From Anaeramoeba flamelloides (taxonomy: Eukaryota > Metamonada > Anaeramoebidae), in assembly GCA_027625915.1 (NCBI GenBank), contig JANTQA010000070.1, forward strand, positions 7,941,001 to 8,005,000: a stretch of 64,000 nt of DNA, written 5' to 3'. Position numbers and translations under genes: made by a program. Below the pieces are notes generated by a model. The model did no database searches and was not told the origin of the DNA. It saw only the letters and a program-made list of their open reading frames with translations. Numbering within the stretch: position 1 is the stretch's first letter; the number at the start of each line of letters is the position of its first letter. This document shows, piece by piece, positions 1 to 12,200 of this stretch.

Positions 1-1943
1 CATTCATTTGATTTTTTTGAAAACTTTCTTTGGTTCTGAGTGATATTTAAATCAGTGATATCAAATTTCTGATCCGTATTTTTTTTTTTTTTTCTTGGGC
101 TCAGAGTACTTTTTATTTGTTTTATTGTTTTAAATAGTCGCCTTTTTTTAACTGTGTTCACTTTATCATTTTTTTTAACCATAAAGCTTTTCTCTTTTAT
201 ATCCATTTTTAGAGATAATGGCTTTTGACTTTTACTTTTTGAATTTTTTTGTGTATTTTGGTTTTGGAAATTTTCATTATTAATTTCTTTTGTTAAATAT
301 TTTTTTTCATTTTGATCATCTTTTTCATCAAAACTTGTATATTTTTCCTTTTTTATTTCTATTTCTTTGTTTTTCATTGAATTGCTACTTTCAAATTTCC
401 AAGTTAAAGTATCTTTTTGGATTTTGGAATTAGAATAAATATCTGTTATAACTTGTATATCCCCTTCTAGTTCTATTTTTTGTCTTTCTTCTTTTTGTCT
501 TTTTCCTTCTCTTTCTTCGTCCCCATCTAGTTTCCTTTCCCCTTCTATTTCTCTTTTTTTGGTTATTTTGTTTTTCTCTTCTTCTCTTTCTTCTTTATCT
601 TCTGTTTTTCCTTCCCCTTCTATTTCTCTTTCTTTGGTTATTAAGCTTGGCTCTTGGTTGGCGTGTGATTTGATTTCTTGTTCAATTATATCTTTTGGTA
701 AACTAATTGTTGTCTTGTCCTTCATTTGAGTTTTTTGATCCCTGCCTAATTCTCTTTTTTTTTCAATTTTGCTTTTTATAGAAATATCGATTGTTATGTT
801 TGTTTCTCCGTTCTGTTGTAAGGTTAGATCTTTCGTTTTTGTTTTCCCTTTACATATTTTTTGCCTTTTGCTTTTATTCAAATCATTTTTCAATTTGAGT
901 AAAGTTTGTTCCTTTTTTTGGACTAAATCCTCTAATTTTTGAAATTGTTGGAATTTTTTCTCGAGTTCTAAGAGTTTTTCTTTTAAATTTGGTTTCTTTT
1001 TAACTTTTTTCTTTTTTTTTTTTAAGAACTTTTTTCTTTTTTGCAATTGTGAAAACCTTTTTTCAAGTAAAGCTATCTGATCAAGAAAATTTTTTTTGGC
1101 CAATTTATTATTTCTCGTTTCTCCACTTTGGTGTAAAGTTAGTCCTTTTGGTTTTGTTTGCTTATTTGTCATTATTTTAATTATTCCTAATTTTTGCAAA
1201 ATTTGAAATTCAGAACGAAAAATTTTTTTCATTTTTGATTTTTTGATCTTTGACAAATTAGAATAAATATTTTTGTTTTGGGTCAAATAATTGTTATACT
1301 GAATAAAATCAAACTGGCTATTATTCTGAGGAGGAAGAGAAGGTGTTAAAATTGTTGTTTTTTTATTTTTTTGATTTTTATCTCGCAAAGCCTGTTTTGA
1401 TGTTCTTTTCAAAAGATAAAAGCGAATTATGGGTTTTTTTTTGAATTTGTATTCCCTCCTTTGTAAATATTCCATTAAAATTATGTACCTTTGCATGAGA
1501 TTTAAAATAGCTTTTTTTTCACCGATTAGAAAAGATCCCGATTCGAATCGTTCTATTGCATTTTTTTTTGTTGTCAATTGATCTGTAAAGTCCAGAAAAG
1601 AATCCCAATTTCCACAGAATTGTTGCAATTGATCTTCGACATACCTTTCTTCAATTTGAACATGATCTTCTGTTAATGATGTTTTTACAAGATTGAAAAA
1701 AGCTGTTAATCCAAATTGAAATAAGCACCCAAAGTTTGCTCGTGGATTCTGAGTTGTGTGTCTATACAATGCAACGAGATAGGTGATGTTTTTCTTATAT
1801 TTCTCTTTTGTTAGCCATCTTAATCGGATATTGTCTTCAATTGTACTAATTACCGAGAGAGATGCTGGTATCAAACCAATCTCAGAATTCATATACAAAT
1901 TTACAGTGCTGAAAACTAAGTAGAGTACAAAATATAAAAACAT
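1..1943 (-). CDS. Lys/Glu-rich coiled-coil protein of unknown function, C-terminus outside window
   Basis: One reading frame is open on the minus strand from an ATG at 1943 to the left edge, at least 647 codons without a stop. The next upstream in-frame stop is near 2168 and no other in-frame ATG lies between. Residues 1-190 look like a folded, mostly helical region with normal composition. The N-terminus (MFLYFVLYLVFSTV) is hydrophobic, but a second Met at residue 17 (MNSEIGLIP) could be the true start. Residues 285-360 are strongly coiled-coil-like (LLELEKKFQQFQKLEDL), and later parts are Lys/Glu rich. A motif of the form LTL-x-Q-x-GET occurs twice, near residues 265 and 370, preceded by K-x-K. 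I do not recognise the family. It could be a cytoskeletal or scaffold protein, but that is a guess. No intron is needed inside the visible part. Confidence 0.75.
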   Translation of the reverse strand, partial: MFLYFVLYLVFSTVNLYMNSEIGLIPASLSVISTIEDNIRLRWLTKEKYKKNITYLVALYRHTTQNPRANFGCLFQFGLTAFFNLVKTSLTEDHVQIEERYVEDQLQQFCGNWDSFLDFTDQLTTKKNAIERFESGSFLIGEKKAILNLMQRYIILMEYLQRREYKFKKKPIIRFYLLKRTSKQALRDKNQKNKKTTILTPSLPPQNNSQFDFIQYNNYLTQNKNIYSNLSKIKKSKMKKIFRSEFQILQKLGIIKIMTNKQTKPKGLTLHQSGETRNNKLAKKNFLDQIALLEKRFSQLQKRKKFLKKKKKKVKKKPNLKEKLLELEKKFQQFQKLEDLVQKKEQTLLKLKNDLNKSKRQKICKGKTKTKDLTLQQNGETNITIDISIKSKIEKKRELGRDQKTQMKDKTTISLPKDIIEQEIKSHANQEPSLITKEREIEGEGKTEDKEEREEEKNKITKKREIEGERKLDGDEEREGKRQKEERQKIELEGDIQVITDIYSNSKIQKDTLTWKFESSNSMKNKEIEIKKEKYTSFDEKDDQNEKKYLTKEINNENFQNQNTQKNSKSKSQKPLSLKMDIKEKSFMVKKNDKVNTVKKRRLFKTIKQIKSTLSPRKKKKNTDQKFDITDLNITQNQRKFSKKSNE

Positions 1944-2283
1944 CACTTTCACAACTTGACCAGTATTTGTTTGAATAAACGAGAGTTTTTTAGAATTCAA
2001 GACAAGTGTTGACAAAAAACGTTTATAGTGAATGTTGGAGAAAAAATGATTTCTAAATATCAATAAAGAATTAAGAAAAAAAAAGAGTTTGATAACAAAG
2101 ACTAATATCAATTTTGGTTCACTAGTTTTCAAGGGATAGGTTCTTAGAGTTTTTTGAAAATTATTTGTCTAATCAATTTTTTCTATTAGTATTTACCTTC
2201 TATTCAATTTTTAATCGTCTTGACCAGAAGATTTTTTTCTAAATTTTAAAACCCAATTATTATTCACTAACATCATCTTTTTA

Positions 2284-2846
2284 TTAAGGTTTACAATCCC
2301 TGAAACTGGAAAAAAGATTATCTTGTATTGGGTGTGTCAACTTGTTATTTTGGTTCTTAGCTGATCGATCCACAACTAAGTTTGGATCGTATAGGTGGTT
2401 GAAAAAGGCTATTTTTGTGATTTTATTTTTTTTTTTTTCCGAAATCCAGATTGACGAGTCTAAGATTAATTGATTGGAAGGTATTGAATTGAAAGTGTTA
2501 ATTTTTGGGTTGTCAATTGAAATTATCATTTTCCTTTTACAGAGTTAGGAGTAAATAAAAAAAAATTTTTTTTACAAGCATCAAATAATACAAAGCGTAA
2601 ATAAAAATTTTAACATAGAAAACAAAAAACTCAATCACTAATTAAATATCTTCCAATCAATTAATCTTAAACTCATCAATTCTGGATTTCGGAAAAAAAA
2701 AAAATAAAATCACAAAAATAGCCTTTTTCAACCACCTATACGATCCAAACTTAGTTGTGGATCGATCAGCTAAGAACCAAAATAACAAGTTGACACACCC
2801 AATACAAGATAATCTTTTTTCCAGTTTCAGGGATTGTAAACCTTAA
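2284..2846. mobile_element. Large inverted repeat bounded by TTAA (foldback/MITE-like)
   Basis: The left arm (2284-2480) and right arm (2650-2846), each 197 bp, are reverse complements with only a few mismatches and small gaps. They are separated by a 169-bp spacer. Both outer ends begin with TTAAGG when read inward. TTAA at both ends is the target duplication of piggyBac-like elements, but the next bases are GG rather than the usual CC, so the superfamily is uncertain. No transposase is encoded. A spurious short open frame lies on the minus strand of the left arm. Confidence 0.85.
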
Positions 2847-3009
2847 CAAAAGAATTCTTGTTTAAAATAGTTTTCAGTTTTTTTGATGAAATTGGTTTTT
2901 ATAATTATTGTTTCAAAAGGAAATCAAGGATTTTAATTGTTTTTATTCTTTATTAACCTTTTATTTTCACTATTTTTTGTATTATTTGTGGTGCATTACT
3001 TATACCTAT

Positions 3010-3440
3010 TGGAATTAGAAACGGATAAAATTTTGACTTGTTTTCAATCGTCTTTTTCAAAAACCAGTAACAAATTACAATCGTCTTCTTTGAGAACGTA
3101 ATTTAGCCAAGAAAAATATTGAAAGGAAGTGAAAATTTTTACCCATTTGGAATTCAAATATGAGATGAGTCTGACTGAAAATGTAAAAAGGTTCAAATGA
3201 ATACTTTCTACACATGAAAGGTGTGGTGTTTAATTGGTTTAAGCTCAAAATTTTGAAAGATACTTATTCTCAAGGTATTTGACAAATAAATTAGAAAAAT
3301 TGTTACTTTATTTTCCTTTTTCATTGATCCCTTTTCCTTATTCAAATTGAGAACATAAATTGCAACCTGCTTCTTTAAAAAATTTTATTAACACAAATAC
3401 TGGAAAAGAAGCAAATTTTTTTTCCCATTTCTTATATAAA
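3010..3440. repeat. Two degenerate copies of a ~150-bp foldback element
   Basis: Segments near 3010-3175 and 3262-3440 resemble the small foldback element seen more clearly at 16060-16220 and 40047-40208. Each has a left part rich in TTTTC...CTTTTTC and a right part with GAAAAG/GAAG...TTTTTCCCATTT. Similarity is partial, so boundaries are approximate. Confidence 0.4.
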
Positions 3441-3714
3441 GACAAGAAAGTTTCTTATTGAAGACCTGTATTTTTATCTTCATAATGGTATTTTTTTGAA
3501 GTGTAATTAAATTTTTCTGATTTTTTTTTACTTTTTTCGGAAAAGAAAAAAAGACTTTTTAATAAATCTGCCTCGATTAAAATTTTCCATTCAGTTTTCA
3601 TCTGTTTAGTAATAATTTGTTAATTTTTGTTAAGTTACGGATGTATTGGATGAGTTTTTATCTTTAATGAGTTATCATCAAAGTGGGAACTTTTTTTTAA
3701 TCCAAACAAAGTTA

Positions 3715-4255
3715 TACTCTCATTTTCAATTTTTAGTATTTTTTCATTTCTGTAATTTTTCCTCTCATCTTTGAAATATTCCAAAACTAAAATCAATATT
3801 GAATGAGGAGTGTTATTATAGTTGTTGTTGTCTCAGAGTTTTATAGATTATTTTTAATAATTCTCCTTGAAAATTTATAATCTTTTTGATTTTGTTTATT
3901 TGTCAAAAATTACTTTTGATTTTTAAAAAGTTTTTTAATTTGTCAAATAAATATAAAAATCTAATTTTAGTTAAAGAAAATATCAAAATGATTTCTACTT
4001 TGATGAAATTAACTTTGTATATAAAATTGAATTATTTCACAGATCTTTAAGTATAAAATTTTATAAGATGTTTTTTGAGATTGGTGGCTGGTATAATTTT
4101 TGCAATAAAACCGCTTTTGAAATTTTGAAGAACTGATAGATCTGACATTTTTATTCTTAAAATACACAAAGAATTTGGTATATTAAAATCAAATAGGAAA
4201 TTTTATCAAAATATGGTTCCTTATTAACGAATTTCCATAAAAAATCAAGGTCAGA
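3715..4255 (+). repeat. Dispersed repeat R1, copy 1
   Basis: About 530 bp of collinear but diverged similarity with 13200-13745 in the same orientation. Shared landmarks are CAAAACTAAA-TCAATATT, TATATAAAATTGAATTATTTCA, TGTTTTTTGAGATTGG and GAACTGATAGATC. No coding potential or terminal repeat was recognised. Confidence 0.7.
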
Positions 4256-4769
4256 AGAATGAAATTTTTATAAATTTCAAAAGAAGAGACAAAATTCTAT
4301 TATTTAGTGCAAAATAAATGGAAAAAAATTTTCCTTCATCTTTCCAAAAAAAAAAATCACATAAATCTAGGGAACATTTCAAATTTTTTCTTCTTAAAAA
4401 AAATTTTAAATGGTAAATTTACTGTTTTAGAATTGGAACTTTAGATGGTTTGTTATAATTCTTGATCATGTGATTATTTTTGAAAACTGAATGAAAATTT
4501 TTTTCTTTTATTTTTACTCTTACGGTACTTTAATTTTTGAAATCATTGGCACATTAAAAATTGAATTTTTAAAATTAAAAATATTTTTATAAATTGAATT
4601 AATATATTAGAATAAAAAAATTATTATTTTAGTATTCACTACTAAACACTAGAAATTATTTGTTTTTGATCTAAAAATAAATTAAAAAAAAGTTAAAAAA
4701 CAATAAAAAAATTTTTAGCAATTTGTTATGAAATTTATTTTATATATATAAACTTGAAAAAATCCAGGG

Positions 4770-5120
4770 AATTAATTTAAACCGTTTTCCAGTCAAATTG
4801 GCCTAGTTGTGATTAGTAAAATACACGTGTCTAAAGGGTTTGAATGTATATTCTATGAAAAAATTAATTTTGTAAATTTCAAAATTCCAATCATTTTTTC
4901 AGATTTTTCACGATCTTGCTTTTTATTAACTACTAATGAATTTGCAATTTTTTTATTGTATTTCAAGATCGATATTCAATTAGTAAAAACATGTTATTCT
5001 AATGTTATTGAAGTGTGGGAATGACAGTAGAAATATAATAATTTTTAAATCAATCGAACTTTTATTTTTCTTCAATTGGAAGATCAAAATGGGACTTGTT
5101 GTTTTTCTCAATATGACGCC
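4770..5120 (+). repeat. Dispersed repeat R3, copy lacking the nested foldback
   Basis: Diverged copy of the repeat at 39720-40265 and, inverted, 45290-45815. Landmarks are TTTTCCAGTCAAA, AGGGTTTG, TTATTCTAAxGTTATTGAA and GATCAAAATG. This copy lacks the ~160-bp foldback that sits inside the other two long copies, so it resembles an empty site. Confidence 0.65.
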
Positions 5121-5394
5121 TCCAATAATTTGATTTTTTCCATTTTTAAGAAAAATGTTGGTTTTTTTGTTTTACTCAACTAGGGTATCAGCTATTTTTG
5201 ATGTTTATTATTCGAATTATTTCTTCTTGGTACTTCAAAGGTTAATTATAAATAATAATTGATTTTTTAAAAAAATATTGGGAAGCTTGACTGGAAGAAA
5301 GTTTAGGCCATTTCTTCATTATTAATTATTAAGAATGCGTAAATTATATTGTTATTGATTAATAATTTATTTTATTTATGAATAATACTCTTAA

Positions 5395-6375
5395 ATTATA
5401 ACCCACCGGCTTATTAGAACGATATAGGCTATTTCCAAGAAAGTGGGGCAATTTTATTTTAAAATATATTTATGTAACCCATTCTTCAAAAAAGGATTTA
5501 AATATATAAAATCATTAATAACCATCTATAGATTCTTGATAATATTTCAATTTGTTTGTTAGTATTGTATTGCATAAATAAAATATATTAAAATTTCTTA
5601 TCTTGATTTTATCTGATATTTTTTCGGTGTTGAGAATTGGAGTTTATTATTTTCTTTTTTATCGAACTAATTATTTTCATAACTTGTATAATCCCAACGA
5701 AATTTACAATATAATTAAAAACATATAACTGCATTTTCGTGTTTAAAAAATCATTTGTTCCCATTCCATATTTGCGGTTTTTTATTGAAATTGGTCGTAC
5801 ATTGCTTTAACCAAAAAAAGTACTATTTTTTTTTTCATTTTTTGGGAATATTTCAACTAACATGCTTTGAATTAAATACATAAGTGGTTGATTCAATCGG
5901 TATAAATATTAAACTTAATTTGGTATAGTTGATTAATGATTACCACCACTAAAAAAGATTATTTTTTTATGAAATGTAAAAAACAATTCCCCACTTTTTT
6001 GGAAATACCATATGTATATATATATATTATAAATAATGATTAATTAAATTAAACTTGTTAAAAACACTATATAATCGATCAAAAACAAGAATTAAAAAAC
6101 ATAATTTGCCAAATTCCTAGCAATCCTCTATAAAACTGAATTGTTTTTTCAAAATAAGTATATATACTTATAGGTTGCCAAATAATTAAATGAGAATTCT
6201 ATAGATAACCTCACTTTAATGAACTTTAGGTAGCTTTATATTCGATGAAATAAATAATTTGGTTATTTATATAAAGGATTTGATTGAATTTATCTAATTT
6301 GGACAGCAATTTTTAAATATTAATATTTAAAAATCTTTTCTTGATTTATTTTTATGCCAGGTATTTTTTTCAATA
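5395..6375 (+). repeat. Host repeat R2, copy 1, carrying a TIR element
   Basis: Roughly 1 kb similar to 34395-35375. The flanks AAATTATAACxCA, AATCGATCAAAAA and TTTTCAAAATAAG are shared by both copies. A 583-bp element with terminal inverted repeats is inserted at 5427-6009 in this copy. Relative to the shared host sequence, the element seems to sit at a different site in the second copy. Confidence 0.65.
5427..6009. mobile_element. 583-bp non-autonomous TIR element, copy 1
   Basis: The ends are inverted repeats of about 25 bp: GGCTATTTCCAAGAAAGTGG at the left and, read inward from the right, GGTATTTCCAAAAAAGTGGG. A second copy of the same length lies at 34523-35105. TA lies next to the left end, which would fit a Tc1/mariner relative, but the right flank is ambiguous. 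No transposase frame was seen. Confidence 0.6.
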
Positions 6376-6859
6376 CTCCATAGAAAATAAAACAGAAGAT
6401 TTAATCAAAATTATTAATATTCCAGTTTTTGGAAAATAAAATAAAAAGATAAAATTAGATATAGATCCCTTTCTTAATTTTGATTACATCTTATTTGTTA
6501 TTTTTTTTTTTTTTTTCGATTAGAATAATTAAGCAATTTTAACTAATAAATTATTTTTTGATTAATTATTTATAAAAAGAGGAATATTTTTTGAGTTTTT
6601 AATTGAAAATAAAGCTATCTTAAAAAAAAGAATAACATCAATTTTTATAAAATATTAACTAAATAGTGAAACTGGATTAATGTTGTACAGGTACTAATAA
6701 GGTAAAAGATATTCAGAGTCTCAAATTTGATTCTATTTTTGGTATTTTTAGAATCACAAAAATTTTGATATTGGTGATAATAAAATATAAAATAACTTCA
6801 AATGGTCTTGCTTTTATCAAAATTTTTGACTTTTTAAAGTCTTATTTAAGTAAGTACAT

Positions 6860-7125
6860 TTTACCATTTTGAAAATTTTTAATTGTGTATACATTACGGT
6901 AAAAGATTTTTTTGAAAGCCACTAGATATTGAAACTTTGAAACCAAAATATCATTCAGTCCTATTTGTCAAAAGATAACGAAACAAAAGTAATTCAGAGT
7001 TGAATATTTCATTTTTCCATTTTTTGAACATTTTTTTTTTGATTAGAATTTTGGTTTTATTAAATTTGGTTTTGGATCTAGAAATATGTTTATAGAATGA
7101 TCGAAATTAATCAAAGAGTAAAAAA
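6860..7125 (+). repeat. Dispersed repeat R4, copy 1
   Basis: Diverged similarity to 20090-20340 and 24140-24335. Landmarks are ACCAAAATATCA, TTTTTGAAC, a T tract, then GGATCTAGAAATATGTT and ATTAATCAAAGA. Boundaries are approximate. Confidence 0.5.
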
Positions 7126-9228
7126 AAAAAAATAGACCTCGAAAAGGTGTGTATTTGAAACAAATCTTTTCTTTTACAAGGCTAAACAAGAAAGATCACC
7201 TTTCTAAATAAATTTGTTGAAATCGAAAATGAAAAAAAAAAAAATCGATAAAAACCGATTTTAGATGATTTGTTTTCTTTTCTTCTTAGTTTGTAGGATC
7301 CCAATCAATTTATTTCCTAGAATATCTTGCCTCATTACTAATTATTATTATTTTACCAAAGATTTTTTTATAAATTTACTTGAAAATTCTTTTTTCAAAT
7401 ATTTTTATCAAACAATACCCAAATAAAGAATAATATTTCAAAAATCAAAATAAATAAGTTGAATTATTGGAATCAAAAAACAGTTACAAAAGATTCAACC
7501 CAAAATAAAAGAAAAATTCAAGAAAAAATATCAATCAGATTCAGAATTTATTTTTAGTTCTCTATTTACTTGGAAATAAACAATTATAAAATCAAACGAC
7601 TTTCCCCAATAAATCTTAATTTCCAAAGATGAATAATTTAATAAATAATCTCTGATTTTTTTCTGAACCCAATCAAGAATTAGAAGAATAAAATCAAAAT
7701 AGTATATTAATTCTTTTTGATTATTCTTAGAAATAAAAAGTACTGTGTTTCTCAAAAAATTTACAAACATAAATATTTTCATGAAGAATTAAAAATAAAA
7801 CCACGTAAAAAAGTAATTGTATCAAATGTTATAGATAAAATCAAGAAATAAATGATTTTGGGTTTATTTTGCTCTAATCAATCTTTTCATTTTTTTTTGA
7901 TTTCCATTTTTTAGTTGGTATGAAAATATATTATACTAGGATATATTGCTCTTCCATATTTATTAAAATATCAATATATTTGGTTAAAGAAATGATTTCA
8001 AGAATTCAGTTTAGCATAAATGATGGCACTCAAAATTTGAATAATATACTTACTCCGTTAAGAATAATTTTTCAAAAAAACATTAAAAATTATTTTATTC
8101 TGATACCATGAATCAAAACAAAACTTTATTATTTGGTACAAAAATTGATGAAAAAAAAAAAGATTATTTTGATTATGTTTCAAAGTAAAAAATTTTCGAG
8201 CAAGAAATAAGGATAAAAACAAGAGTATAATGATAAGATGAATGAAAATTCAAATCTCAAGAATAAAAACCTTAAATATAATTTTTTTGGTAAAATATGA
8301 AAATAATTTAAAAAAAAATTTATTAATTATTAAATTTTGAGAATGATAGTGATTCGATGAAAAAAAAAATTTAAATAAGAAATGAGAGAGACTTATCATT
8401 GGAAATAAAAAAGAATTATTTGGTTACATGGAATCTAAAAAAAAAATTATTTGTAGTTTTTTTTTCAAAAAAGAATCAAAATGTGAACTATGAAGATATA
8501 CGATGAACGTCTTAATTATTTAAAATATTAAAATCCATTTTTTTTAGATATGATAATATTTAAAATTTAAAAGTAACTGATTTGAAATTGATCTTTAACA
8601 AAATGAAAATTTGATTTAGATTAACTCAAAATCTTATATTGTTGATTATTCTCTTAATTATACTTTACTTTTAAAAAACACTATGTTTGATATTTTTTAA
8701 GCTGTCATCAAATAGAATAAAATAAATAATTTTTAAATGTTAACAAAAAAAGCCTTGTTATAAAAAGAAAAAAAAAATTTTTTTCTCAAATCCTGTTTTA
8801 ATCACACACTCTAAGAAACTTGAAGTATAATAATTAAATTTATTTCATAAAAATAGGATAAATAATTAATTTTCGATTTAAATTAATAAATTTATGTTTT
8901 AACAGAATTAAAAAAAAATAATCTACAAAGAAAAGGGAAAAGAAAAATTCATGATTATTTTTAAATACTAAAATTAAAATTTACTTCTTTTTTAATTATC
9001 AAAAATTTTGATAATTTGTAAAATTATTGCTACAAATAAAAATATTTGATATATATATATGTATAGAAATTAAAATTATTTAAGTAATTATGGTAAGACG
9101 TCTGAATAATCCTAATGAAATTTAAATGAATTTCATTGTTAACAAAAAAAAAAACTAAAAAAATTGAAAAAATAAGAAATAAGAAGCCGAGCTAATAAAT
9201 TATTTGAACATTCAATGTTATATAATGG

Positions 9229-12200
9229 TTACATTATTATACAACTTTTGCCCTTTTTGACTTGAAATAATTTTTTAACACGCTTTTCAAAAACTTCAAC
9301 TGATTCAGGATTTTGGCCACAATATTCATAAAATTCTTGCAAAGAGATCACGCCATCTTTATTTACATCCACTTCATCAAAAAATTGTTCTACCGCAAGC
9401 GACAAGTCTTCTGGGTTGATTTCAATACTTTCTCTGACAGATTTTCGATCTTCAAAAGATTCTGAATCAAAAACCTCACCTAACTTTTTTTGAACTACAG
9501 AAATTTTTTCACAAAGTTGAACTGTTTTTGTTAATTTTTTTATTTTTTTTTCAAATAATTTAGGAATAATTAAGGAAAATGTTAGAATACATATAAGGTT
9601 GGTTTTGTTAGAATAAAATTATAAATTTTTATTATTACTGCTTGAATTATTTTATCAAAGGAAATTTGATTTTTTTTTTTTTTTTAACTTTCTAAGTTGA
9701 TGTTAAGTTTTTATAATTATCTTAGAATTCCTGAGAGTGTGTCAGTTTTTTTTTTTCTTATTCAAATAAAAAGAAATTTTAATCAATTTTCTTTATATTT
9801 CTAAAAGTAAAAAAAAAAGCTAACGGCGGTTTTCCAAAATTTAAAAGAATAGAGTAAAATCATAAATATTATTTGGTTATTTTGAATCCTGGAAAACCGA
9901 GGTACTCTACGGAAACTTTCCTTAAGTTTTTCGGAATTTAAAAGAATATAGAAAATTCTATATGAAATTTCTCTATTCTTTTTAATTCTGGAAAGGCACC
10001 ATTAGATTTTCTATAGTTTATGTTTTGATTAAAAAATCGATAGATTTATTAAATAAAAATTGAAACAGAAGAAAATCTCTGTGAATTTTTTTTTTAATTA
10101 TTTTTTTTTCTTACAAAACCGATTTATTTTCTTCTCAAAAAGAAAAATTAAAAATAAATACTGTTTTTTTTTCTTGGGTTTTTCTGTTTTATTCTAAAAA
10201 ATTGATAAATTTTACAAATAAAAAGAAAATTCTAAATTGGTGTGGCAATAGAGTATTTGAAATGTAACTTTAAAAAAGTAATAAAACCATTTGAAACTAT
10301 TTACAATGCCTCATAAAGAGTTTTTTTTTAAAAAAAAAATAACTTTTTAACAATACAAATTTTATAGTAATTAAAGGTACTTATGACAATAAAGATGTTG
10401 TTAGTCCTAAGTACTGTTGAGTCAATAGATCTATTTTAAATTTAAAATTCAAGGTTTTTTTCGAAAAATTGTAGCCACTTAGGTAAAGCATTTTTTGCTA
10501 ATCCAAATTCAAAAATTCACCTGAAAAGGTTTGAAAATCGAAATTTTTCTTGTTTCACTTACTTTCTACTTTATTTTAAAGTATTATAGATTTTAGTGCA
10601 ATGGTTTAAATATGTTTTCAGATAAAGTAGAAAGTAAGTGAGCCAAGAGTAAATAAAATTGATTTTCATTTTGAATTGTTTTATTGGAGAATTTCATTAA
10701 TTTTTTTGAATCAAGAAATGATTTTCATTCAAAAACCTCTAAAAATCCGAAAATTTTGTGATACTTTTTGTTTTAATTTGCATTTTTTTTTAATCGCTTT
10801 TATTGATTAAGATATTGTATTTCAATCCCCAAAGAGCATAAAATATGAATAGTCGGGCAAAAATCCAAAAAATGATAAAAATTGAAAATATTTTGACTTT
10901 TTTTTTTATTTTTACAAAAGTTTAAATTCTTTTTTATTGACTAATATATTGTATCTCAACACCTACAAGGAACATAAAATTAGGATATTCCTTCATGTTT
11001 TTTTAAGGATGGATGAGAAAAAAATTCACACTTTCTGATCTTACTTTCTTTGTATTTTTTTTTATTATTTATTAATTTATACCAAGTAATTGTAATTTGT
11101 AATACATCTTTTCCAACCCTAGCGTGAAATTTTGCAAGATATAGAAATTTTTTTTCAATAATATAATTTTATCATGTATAACAGAACATAAAATGGTTCC
11201 GGAAGTTTATCAGAAACCCTAAATTTTATAATAGAAGAAATAAAATTTATGTTATCCGATTATTTGGTTTTTTAACATTGACAAGCAAATTGATAAAAAA
11301 GCTTACATTAATGTTGATCTTTAATTTATAAAGTTTCAAAAATCAACAATTTTAAACGATTTTAAAGTAACGATCAAAAAATACTTTCAAGCTTTTGTGA
11401 TTTCTGTGATTTCTCTTCTTTTGAAAATTTAATTTTTGTCTTTGTTTAAAAAAAAAAAAATATTTCTATTATGATGTAATAGAAATTGAAATTTTTCTTT
11501 TATTAGATGATAGAAATTGATTTTTCTATTCAAAAAAGACAAGTTTATTAGAAACAATCAATCTCTATGTCTCCTAAACAGTTATGGTGGGGTTGGATTA
11601 GGTGTGCCTTTAAGTTTTTATTGGGGATTAACTACAATTCTATTTCACTTAAAGATATTTCATCGTTAAATTGGAAAAAAATTTCACTTCATCTTCTTTT
11701 TTTTTGTTTTACTCTATTCAATTCAACTAACCTAAATTGAAAATTGTTGATTCCATTTTTCTTTGAGTGTTCCTGTTTAATTGTTTATATTGATAGATTT
11801 TTGGTTTAACTGGCAATTCTCAATGATAAGAAGATTTAAAAATTGAAAAATAAAAAATCAGCTGAAATTTTATTTTGTTAAATTTCAAATACTAGTGTTG
11901 GTCACACTTTTTAAAAAAGAGTCTATTGAAAGAATTTACGAAAAAGAGATCATTTTAGTTATTTCTTTGGAAGCAATATGATTCAAAAAAAAAAAAAAAA
12001 AAGATTAGGGGGTGAAAGTTTGTCCTTTGATGTTTAATAACAGTATTTTGGTCTTCTATTATTTTTTTGTTGTGGTTTTATACAATTTGTAGTCTTCACA
12101 GCACAGGTGGGACAAATCCTAAATTTGTCATTTTTTGACAAGTATTATTAGATAAAACACAACACAGTATGTTCACTTTTTTACTGTAAAAGGTGGTTTT

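Larger units (their letters stand above)
1944..9228. other. Gene-free, repeat-rich intergenic region
   Basis: No supportable coding sequence was found over 7.3 kb. Short open frames here (for example 2284-2529, 4809-5024, 7531-7782, 7920-8111) have no family resemblance, and several lie inside repeats. The stretch holds a 197-bp-arm inverted repeat, degenerate small foldback elements and copies of four diverged dispersed repeats, listed separately. The rest is AT-rich DNA with homopolymer tracts. Confidence 0.7.

Noticed and set aside
2284-2529. 81-codon minus-strand frame
   Set aside because: It lies entirely in one arm and the spacer of the 2284-2846 inverted repeat and has no protein-family resemblance.
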